From: Cladosporium sp. IMV 00045
Lineage: Eukaryota > Ascomycota > Dothideomycetes > Cladosporiales > Cladosporiaceae
Assembly: GCA_001931905.2 (NCBI GenBank)
Contig: MSJI02000688.1
Coordinates: 1 to 37,310, forward strand
DNA length: 37,310 nucleotides
Direction of reading: 5' to 3'
Made by a program: the position numbers and the translations under genes. Under the pieces are notes generated by a model. That model saw only the letters and a program-made list of their open reading frames with translations. It was not told where the DNA came from and did not search any database. Positions within the stretch are counted from its first letter, which is position 1. Every line of letters begins with the position of its first letter. This document shows positions 30,316 through 37,310 of this stretch, in pieces.

Positions 30316-31936
30316 ATGACTTCCTATACGAACGAGGCTATCGAGGAGGCTATACTAGCCTATCGCGCGGGTACTTATCCTTCGATTCGGGCGTGTAGCG
30401 ACGCGACGAATATCCCGAGAGCTACGCTTCAAAAACGACTATTAGGACGGCAATCACGAGTTATGGCTCACGAAAAACAGCAAGCATTATCTATCGCCGA
30501 GGAACATACTCTTATAGCCTGGATTAGACGACTCGCGAACCTCGGGAACCCGATTACTCTTGCGTTTACGAAAGAACTAGCCTTCGAAATCCAGAAAGGC
30601 CGTATAGCCTTATCGGACCCCGAGGTCTTATACGAGCCCCTAGGTAAGCACTGGCTCGATAGGTTCCGTACCCGGCATCCAGAGGTAGCTACGATCACGT
30701 CGCGATCGCTCGAAGCATCTCGTTACGAAGGGACGTCGCGAGATCGCATAATCGCATTTTTTGATCAGCTTGCTACGCTCTACGGGACCCGTTCGTACGA
30801 CTCCGAATCGATCTGGAACTTCGACGAGATAGGGTACGCGCTAGGCACGTCGCAGTCTACGAAAGTCCTCGTTACTAAAGAAGATAAGATGAAATTTAAG
30901 AAGGTACCTGGTCGGTAGGAATGGATAACTACGATCGAGTGCGTAGGAGCCTCGGGAAGGGCCTTACCACCTCTAATTATCTATAAGAGTTAGAACATGA
31001 ATTCGTCGTAGATACCCCCCGAAGAGCGATCAAATTAGCGATATACGACCTCGACTTCCGGATGGACGAGTGATCAAATCGCATACGAGTGGTTAACGAC
31101 CCTTTTCGACCCCGAAACGAGACGAAATGACGATAAACGACGTCTCCTACTATTCGACGGCTACGGGAGTCATATTACGGCCCGATTCTTATCTTACTGC
31201 TTTTACCATAAGATAGACCCCGTCTGCTTACTACCTCATTCGTCTTATCTATTATAACCTCTCGACGTTACGTGTTTTGGGCCCCTAAAGAGGAACCTCG
31301 GAATCCAGATGGACTCGGTATTTTTCGCGTCGACCGGGCGATTACACCGCTCCGAGTGGGCTACGTGCTACTCTATCGCTAGGGGAAGAACCTTCCGCGT
31401 CGGTACTATCGAATCGGGCTTTGAATCGACCGGAATATGGCCTATCTCGAGGGATAGACCCCTCCTACGCCTCGGACCCCCCCCCTCCCCCCCGGACTCC
31501 ACCACCTATTCTCGACGATAGGGGGTCCCCCGACCTTCGTGTCCTTAACTCCCGGCCTCCCCGGGGTACGGAGCCTCGTTATATTCGAGATGCGATCACT
31601 CAAGTGATCGATCACTCTTCGATTTCGACTCCTTCGAAGCGATATATAAAGCGATCACAAACTAAACTTGAAAAGTTAAGATCCCGGAATACCCTTCTAG
31701 AACACGAGCTTAACGAAACCCGGGGTCGACTATCGATACGTAGGGAACGTAAGACAGGTAAACGCGTCGCCCTAAAAGGGAAATACGTCCTTAATACGTA
31801 AGAAATCCTCGAAGAAGTCGAAAAAGCCGAAAAAGAGACTTTACGAAAAAAGAAGAATAAAAGACGCAAATCGCCTACGCCGAGCCTCGAAGTCGAAGAC
31901 GATATAGAACTAGATAGTGAGGACGAGCTTGCTTAA
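30316..31936 (+). pseudogene. pogo/Fot1-family transposase, inactivated by RIP-like stops
   Basis: The N-terminus has a psq-type helix-turn-helix (SIRACSDATNIPRATLQKRL) and a CENP-B-type second HTH (EHTLIAWIRRL ... GKHWLDRFRTRHPE). The DDD catalytic core is recognisable as WNFDEIG, LLLFDGYGSHIT and PLDVTCFGPLKRNLG. Five in-frame stops interrupt it (TAG 30916, TAG 30991, TAG 31009, TAG 31036, TAA 31255), each derivable from CAG, CAA or TGG by C-to-T change in a CpA context. The frame then shifts at a C-rich run (about 31478-31493), and a further TAA (31799) precedes the Lys/Glu-rich C-terminus ending at 31936. The whole element is rich in TA and CG and poor in CA and TG. It cannot make active transposase itself. 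Confidence 0.93.
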
Positions 31937-32001
31937 TTTCACCTAATTCGGACCATTATTCGTAAAGATATGACTTTTTGAAGTCAAGGTAGGAGTATAG
32001 G

Positions 32002-32043
32002 TGGCTCGCTTCACCGTCTGGCTCGCTTCCCCGTCGGTGACGT
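32002..32043 (-). repeat. right terminal inverted repeat, 42 bp
   Basis: Perfect inverted copy of 30200-30241, followed by TA at 32044-32045. Confidence 0.95.
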
Positions 32044-33285
32044 TATGTAGACAAGAGGGACACCTAGCAAGACGTGCTTGAGAATTTCGGCCCAGTGCTC
32101 TGCGGTTGCCGCGCTCGCTATACGGGCTGCGTTAAACTCAGAGGATATACTCTCACTGATTGTGGCGCTACGCGCGGTCAGAGCTTGCACGGTCAAGTGC
32201 TTCAAAAGCTGCGCTGTCGTCGCTCCGCCGAAATTGCGCGAGCCCGGCACTTGCAACGCCCAAAGGACCATAACTGCCGACTGTCGGATGTAATCGACTA
32301 TGCATGTACCGAGCAGCGTTTTCTCGAAGTCTTTGTCTGGAGATCCTTGGACCAGCATGATGGCCGATCTTGCACTACAGCTCCAATGTCTCAGAACTGG
32401 TGACGCCCACAGGCCATCAATGTCTTTCTGTTCGCGTGCTTGGCGCCTCTGACAGAAGGTCACTCGGACTTGCAGGGTTGCTGAAGGCTCGCTGAAATCG
32501 TCTGACTTGGTCTCGGATATCATTTCTGCCGCTTGGAGGTCGCTTACCCTGAAGAGGGTGGCAGTTGCAACGATTTGAGTAGCTGGTGATCCCGTCAGTT
32601 TCGAATCAAGTCATTCGAGCTAACGGACAACGCACATGAAGTCACCTGGACCAATTTCGACAAATCGACGGCCATCAACGACACGTCCTTTCCCATCACC
32701 GAGATGTTGTTGTCCATGATCTTCAGCATCTTGAACCTCGATCGCTGCTCTCGTTTCGCCAGGGCAGAAGCCAATGCACACATGAAGTGTGACTGCTCTG
32801 TTATCGCTTCAACGTATGGGCTGAACCGGATGCTCATGGGATGACTGAAGGATTTCCAGGCATGCTTCAGTGGCGATTCTTCGTAAAAAGTCATCATTTC
32901 CTGAAACAAGTCAACAAGCACGCCATAGATCTTCTCAGCTGCTTGTTGGATCAGCGGCTCCTCGTAGAGATCAAGCTGAATCTCAATCTGGGGTAAAACG
33001 CCGGAGACTTTGGCGAGAGTTTTCGAAAGCCCTGTCAAGAGCTCCTCATGGTTCTGGAATAGCTGGAGTCTTCAACGTCAGCGTCATCCGGAAGACGGAA
33101 TGTACACTGTTCTATCATACCGCGAATAGCAACTTCGTCGTTCCCCAGGCCAAGGAGACGTATTCTGGGTGATGTTGGATGAGCATATCCAGAATTCGTC
33201 CATAAAAAGTAACGCGGGAGGAAAATGACCCCAGCCATGTTCGCAGGCGGCCATTTGATTTCGCCTGATACTTTTCTTTCGCCGC

Positions 33286-35580
33286 TTAAGAAATAACTTG
33301 AAAAAGAAAATCAAAGGTAACTTATGTTGCCAATTATGATATTCAAAGCTAAGCTAGAACATTTCTCAAACCAAGTTAAGTTACTTTAAAAAACCTTTAA
33401 GTAACGTTGTTCCATTGTCAAGCTGATTGACTTGAGCATCATCAGCCAAACATTGAACTAACATAATATGCTTTCACAAATCCTACACATTGCAGATTTC
33501 AATGTTTATTATTATGAAACATTCAAATGATGATCAATGAGACTTGCTTTCAAATGCTTTCTCTGGCAATGAGTCACTGAAGTTTTTCCCAATTTGTCGA
33601 TGTTCTGAAATACTGTGAATACACACTCTTTGTCAAGACACATTAGCAATTGACTCAAGTGATCGATTAGGTAATTACTATCATTGATGGCGAGATTAAA
33701 TAGCTTACTTATTTTCTCATCTTTCGCAAGTCATATTTCAACAAATACTGTTCAAGTTCGATGAAATCAAACAAACTCATCAGCACTGTTTAGTTCTATC
33801 TTGTCTTTGGTTCCAGGCGTAGGGATAAGCATTGACGTCCCTTTAACTTACTCATCTTTTACTGTAAAGTCTTTTTTTTTTTTTCTGTGGTTTTTTTACT
33901 CATCTTAGTCAGGCATTTCATGCACATCTTTAAAAACACATGATTTACCTCTTTTCTCTAGCAACACATTTCGCTTTCTACGTCTCTTACATGACATCGA
34001 GAGTCCACTCTAGGGCTCGAAAAGAATGTAATTCTGAAAGGTAGTTTGAGATGTTAGATTTCCAAGTCCAGTGAGTGATTTTTCGAGTTCGGTTAGTGAT
34101 TGCTTCATAGATTGCTTTGAGGGAATGGAAACCAAAGAGTGATCAGTCCTAGAACGTGGTGAGGCTCTGTGCCCTAAAGAGGTCTAGAGATGCTAGGGCC
34201 CTACTGCAGATTATGCATTCGATTGCATTCATCCACTCCTGCTAGCCAGGTGGAATTTATCTTGTGCCCTTTCGGACTTCTAAAGACTGCGATATATCTA
34301 ACACAGCGCGTAGCTTGTCTTGTCAGCTTTCCAAATCAAATTAGGTACACTGTATAAGCTGGCTCTAGCTCTCATGTAGTTCAAACATCGATCAAAAAAT
34401 GTTTCTATGAACTCACAAGACATTCCCTCAAAATACTACAACTTGAAGATGAAATTGTAGCAATTCTGAGATGCCAAGAGCAGAATTTATCAGGCCACAA
34501 TTTGCCTTCAAGATTGATAGATTCAACGTAAATGGCGAGACAGGAAGCATCCAGACATGCTGAAAATCGAAGGCAAGTTCTTTTGTAAATCATAATTGAT
34601 CTGGTTTCCTTAGGCTACTAGCTGTCTGATCCAGCGTACAAAAGTATGCTCTCCAAGCACTTTATGGATAGTGCTTGCTGCTTATCGTGAACTTAAATTG
34701 TTGAACAGTCACAATTGAGTTATCTGAAGATGAGACAGAAGAAACCTAGCCTGGCTTCACTAGCAGCAATGGTGGTTGAGTGACGATAACTCATCTCAGT
34801 TAATCTGATGTTAATAAGTCACTTGACCAAAAGACTGATTGACTTCAAATATGCATAGTAATAGTAATGTTACGTTATACACTTTGCACAATTCATACTC
34901 AGCTTTTTGATCAACTTTTCAAGTCAGTTATAACATCACTTGATCAGAGATTTTGAGAAGCTCATGACTCTATAAAGAATGGCTATTAGTGATATTAGCT
35001 TGTGATGAACTTTTCAGCTACAGAATCACTTGATCAGAAAATCTCAGAAGCTGACAACTTTATAGAGACTTGCTATTAGTGAGACTAGCTTGTTTCAAGC
35101 ACGTGATTTGATTCTATTCAAACAATCAACTTGAATAGTCTACCACATGTTTGGTGGTAGTCTGCTTGAACAGAACACACTGGTTTCCAGGGTGTTTGCT
35201 CAGCACAGTGTACATTAAAAAAAATGATGTCGCACGCAGGATAGATTGCTTTGCATTGTTCTGGTCGATATTACTTTTGACACAAAGTTTTCTGTAAGTC
35301 ATGTGTCCAAGTTACTTTCTTGAAAACTGATCTTATTCAGTCAAAATTGCGAAGCCAAATCTTGTTCAAACTCAGATTGACTTCATGTTGAACTTCAATC
35401 AGAAACTCTGCAAATGCCAGTACAGCAGCTACAGAAATATCATGATAACACTTGCTCTCAACAACATGAATATCGCCTGAAATTAGTCAGAATCACCATT
35501 TGATCAGTAGTATTGACTTATTTCTGTATACTACTTACTTAAAAGGCAGCTCTGGTTAATTAAGTTAAGCCGATAATCAT
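33286..35580. repeat. AT-rich island, right of the broken DUF7708 gene
   Basis: About 2.3 kb of clearly AT-rich, TpA-rich DNA without a credible gene. It begins where the coding sequence of the DUF7708 pseudogene stops and ends about 55 bp before the lactonase stop codon. TTAAGTTA-type motifs occur near both ends (about 33369 and 35564), with several TCACTTGATCAG boxes inside. It is probably a RIP-degraded transposable element. I cannot identify its class. Confidence 0.6.
34913..35092. repeat. diverged tandem duplication, period about 95 bp
   Basis: Two adjacent copies both start AACTTTTCA, contain ATCACTTGATCAGA, and end CTATTAGTGA ... TAGCTTGT. They start at 34913 and 35008. Many differences are transitions, with a few small indels, so this duplication is old. 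Confidence 0.75.
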
Positions 35581-35636
35581 GTTATGTTACAAGATATTGA
35601 TCAAACACAACTTTCAAATCCAACAACAACTTCATC

Positions 35637-36566
35637 TCACAAGAGCATCGGAAACTGCTTAATCCCATTCCTCTCCCACCACTCTTCATCATGCGCAGCA
35701 ATCAACTCCACTTTCTCCCCACCCCACTTCTGCAATTCCTTCAAGCGCCCAATACTCTCCGCTGCCGCCTCTTTATCAAGATGAATACAAAGCGTATTCC
35801 CTGCCGGCCCTGTCCAAGTCCCAATCTCTCTCTCACCTGTCAACAGTCTCGGATCATGAAATGCATCGCCGCAAAGACACAGCCAACGATCCTTCGTGCG
35901 GCAAAGCAGATTCACATGACCTGGTAGATGGCCCGGCGTGTCGATCACATAGACGGAGCCGTCGTTGAACAAATCCAGCGTCGCTGGGAAGGGACCAAGA
36001 GGTTTCCAGTCGCTTCCTTTGGGGTCGGATAGCTCGCTTGAGCGTTCGTCAGGGAGGGTGTCGGGGACAAAATGCTGATGTGGTGCGATGCCGCCTAGGC
36101 CGTTTTTCAGGACGTCCATGGCGCCGTGGCCGATGAGGAATTGGGCGTTGGGGAAGTCTTCGGGGTCGCCGTGGTGGTCGTAGTGCACGTGGCTGAGCAT
36201 TACGAGATTGACATCTTCAGGGCCTAGGCCGCCGGCTTTGAGCTGTGCTGCGACGCCTGGGGAGAGGTTGTGTGGTGTGCGATTGTCGATGTGTTGTTGC
36301 AGTTGCTCTGGATATCGCTCTTTGGCACGCCGGAGTCCAAGGTCAAACATCATTCGGAAGGGTTTTGATGGGTCTGCTCCGAACGCTGAGGTGCCGGGGT
36401 GGGAGACCATGAAGGCGAGCGAGGGGACTGTTCGTTTGGCATCATGGACAGCGGGCGAGACGAAGAATTGTTCCGCCAGAGTTATGAAGCCTCCTGCTAA
36501 GGGAGAGACGGTAACGTAGGTCTGATTGTCTGAAGGTGGCGGAAGTGGATCAATTCTTGAAGGCAT
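35637..36566 (-). CDS. metallo-beta-lactamase-fold lactonase-like hydrolase
   Basis: A single-exon 309-aa gene. The zinc-binding motif HxHxDH is SHVHYDHHGD (His126, His128, Asp130, His131). Further ligands are His217 in DTPGHLPGH, Asp234 in CGDAFHD and His292 in AAHDEEWW, so the dinuclear metal site is complete. The pattern fits the AHL-lactonase/AttM-like branch of the MBL superfamily, which opens lactone rings. Start choice: an in-frame start further upstream would add about 47 unconserved residues, whereas ATG at 36566 (MPSRIDPLPPP) gives the usual family length. It is divergent from a carboxymuconolactone decarboxylase-family gene, and the pair may act in one lactone or aromatic degradation route. 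The gene is intact despite lying beside the AT-rich island. Confidence 0.93.
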   Translation of the reverse strand: MPSRIDPLPPPSDNQTYVTVSPLAGGFITLAEQFFVSPAVHDAKRTVPSLAFMVSHPGTSAFGADPSKPFRMMFDLGLRRAKERYPEQLQQHIDNRTPHNLSPGVAAQLKAGGLGPEDVNLVMLSHVHYDHHGDPEDFPNAQFLIGHGAMDVLKNGLGGIAPHQHFVPDTLPDERSSELSDPKGSDWKPLGPFPATLDLFNDGSVYVIDTPGHLPGHVNLLCRTKDRWLCLCGDAFHDPRLLTGEREIGTWTGPAGNTLCIHLDKEAAAESIGRLKELQKWGGEKVELIAAHDEEWWERNGIKQFPMLL

Positions 36567-37136
36567 GTTAATAGTTGGCAATGTATTGACTGAGTATGCG
36601 TTTTGCGGTTTGATGCTTTGAGGGTGATTGGAGCGGATCAATACTTGAAGGCAAAGGGATGTATTGGATATATGGATTGAGTAGAACGTTCCGATCGCAA
36701 TCAACAAACCAGCCTGACGTTATTTCTTATCTGCAGGTATACAGACACAGACAATTGGCTGCATCATTGATTATAGCTCTGAATCGAATATCGAGGTCAC
36801 CCCTCCGACATCGTCCCAGACCGAGCTACTTGCCCCTCATCCTCCAGATGGGAACCCCGCAAATGGCCAACATCACGCCTGCAACTGGCGAGCTTCCTAT
36901 GATTCACATGATCGCCAATGGCAACACTCCGGATTGCCGTGATATCTTGGTAGATCACCTCGGGAATCAAAAAGAGCATCGGACCTCTTCGGTGCGTGAA
37001 GCAAGGGAAGATCTCTATTTTCTTCTCTTCTCTCATCCGGACTTCATATAAGAAAACTCACCCATCGTACCAAGAAACTGTTGGATATTGCCTTGGAACC
37101 ACATTCGATCTTACCGCTCTCGTCTAAACCGCGACC
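36567..37136. promoter_or_regulatory. divergent intergenic region between lactonase and CMD-family genes
   Basis: 570 bp between two outward-facing start codons. A TATA-like TATAAG lies at 37047-37052, about 85 bp upstream of the CMD-family ATG. I see no clear box for the lactonase, and no other gene. Confidence 0.5.
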
Positions 37137-37310
37137 ATGGCCACCAACTACAGCGAGGCCGAAGTGAAAAAAGCGCACGAGATCCTCTTCAACGAAGGAC
37201 TCAAAATGCGCTACCAAGTCGCCGGCAAAGAGTACGTCGACCGATCCCTCAAAAACGGCTCCGGTCCATTCGCAAGCGCAATGCAAGAAGTACGTCTCCC
37301 AAAAAAAAAA
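37137..37310 (+). CDS. carboxymuconolactone decarboxylase (CMD/AhpD-like) family protein, first exon only
   Basis: The ATG at 37137 (context GCGACCATGG) opens exon 1 to 37289, encoding 51 aa: ...YSEAEVKKAHEILFNEGLKM..., RYQVAGKEYVDRSL and GPFASAMQE. This matches the N-terminal part of fungal CMD-family proteins. A GTACGT donor follows at 37290, and the intron is cut by the window edge, which ends in a run of A. The catalytic CxxxH part lies outside. Family members include gamma-carboxymuconolactone decarboxylase and AhpD-like peroxidases; which applies cannot be told from this fragment. Confidence 0.85.
   Translation, partial: MATNYSEAEVKKAHEILFNEGLKMRYQVAGKEYVDRSLKNGSGPFASAMQEVRLPKKK

Larger units (their letters stand above)
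30198..32045. mobile_element. Fot1/pogo-like (Tc1-mariner) DNA transposon, 1844 bp plus TA duplication
   Basis: The element spans 30200-32043 with perfect 42-bp terminal inverted repeats beginning ACGTCACCGACGGGG. It is bordered by TA duplications at 30198-30199 and 32044-32045, as expected for Tc1-mariner/pogo insertion. One degenerate pogo-type transposase gene lies inside on the plus strand. It is inserted in the DUF7708 gene. Length and TIR size fit fungal Fot1-like elements. Confidence 0.95.
29885..33285 (-). pseudogene. DUF7708-type fungal protein gene, beheaded and split by a transposon
   Basis: Minus strand, three traceable exons (33121-33285, 32636-33062, 32044-32582) plus a tail beyond the transposon (29885-30178). 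The introns of 58 and 53 nt are in phase. Family sequence: KEKYQAKSNGRLRTWLGSFS, FYGRILDMLIQHHPEYVSLA, NHEELLTGLSKTLAKVSGVL, then ASPVLRHWSCSARSAIMLVQ, LLGVPLVYI, and after the insertion VDLSLLAPADALRN and a GRGRG-rich C-terminus. I assign it to the DUF7708 family, often found at the N-terminus of fungal NACHT/STAND-type proteins; this copy shows no P-loop. Lesions: the 5' end is missing (TAA just upstream of 33285, then AT-rich repeat), a 1.84-kb Fot1/pogo element sits in the conserved VYIVVDL segment, and 10 extra bases remain at the insertion point. It is non-functional. Confidence 0.8.

Noticed and set aside
28284..35580. A CRISPR array or phage-type repeats in the AT-rich islands
   Set aside because: Repeats are irregular, few and diverged, with no regular spacers, and the genome is eukaryotic.
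37301..37310. The run of ten A residues at the right edge as a poly(A) tail or mobile-element end
   Set aside because: It lies inside the first intron of the CMD-family gene at the window limit, so it is more likely an A-run or an assembly/contig edge.

Overview
This window looks like nuclear DNA of a filamentous ascomycete (Pezizomycotina; Dothideomycetes is my guess, not proven). The evidence is short introns (about 45-90 nt) with GTATGT/GTAAGT donors, CTGAC/CTAAC branch points and YAG acceptors. Fungal-restricted families are present (HET-NACHT, HeLo-pseudokinase, DUF4246, LaeA-like methyltransferase), as is a Fot1/pogo transposon whose stop codons fit repeat-induced point mutation (RIP). 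Gene models were spliced by eye and checked for phase.

Region 1 (1-6 kb), all minus strand: the start of a HET-NACHT-ankyrin allorecognition/NLR-like gene that runs off the left edge, an intron-containing tRNA-Gly(GCC), an O-methyltransferase, and a small secreted eight-cysteine protein.

Region 2 (7.4-11.9 kb) is the most unusual part. A six-exon gene encodes a Ser/Thr kinase, then a WW domain, then a C-terminal C2 domain of the Rsp5/NEDD4 type. All its splice phases close, but an in-frame TAG sits exactly where the near-invariant Trp of kinase subdomain IX should be. It is transcribed divergently, 300 bp away, from a HeLo-like/pseudokinase gene whose overall layout recalls MLKL.

Region 3 (12.8-17.3 kb): a Baeyer-Villiger monooxygenase convergent with a three-exon DUF4246 gene.

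Region 4 (17.7-23.8 kb): a former nucleobase/hydantoin utilisation locus. An NCS1 permease and a hydantoinase/oxoprolinase-DUF917 gene face each other head to head. Both lack their 5' ends at one junction near 19.01 kb and both carry further lesions. An intact APC amino-acid/GABA/choline-type permease follows.

Region 5 (26.5-37.3 kb): an intact eight-exon LaeA-like methyltransferase. Then comes a repeat-rich block: two AT-rich islands flanking a DUF7708-type gene that is beheaded and split by a 1.84-kb Fot1/pogo element with perfect 42-bp inverted repeats. The window ends with a metallo-beta-lactamase-fold lactonase divergent from a carboxymuconolactone decarboxylase-family gene cut by the right edge.

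Three cell-death or allorecognition-type genes (HET-NACHT-ANK, HeLo-pseudokinase, DUF7708), a secreted-protein gene, RIP-type decay and several broken genes mark this as an accessory, fast-changing region.
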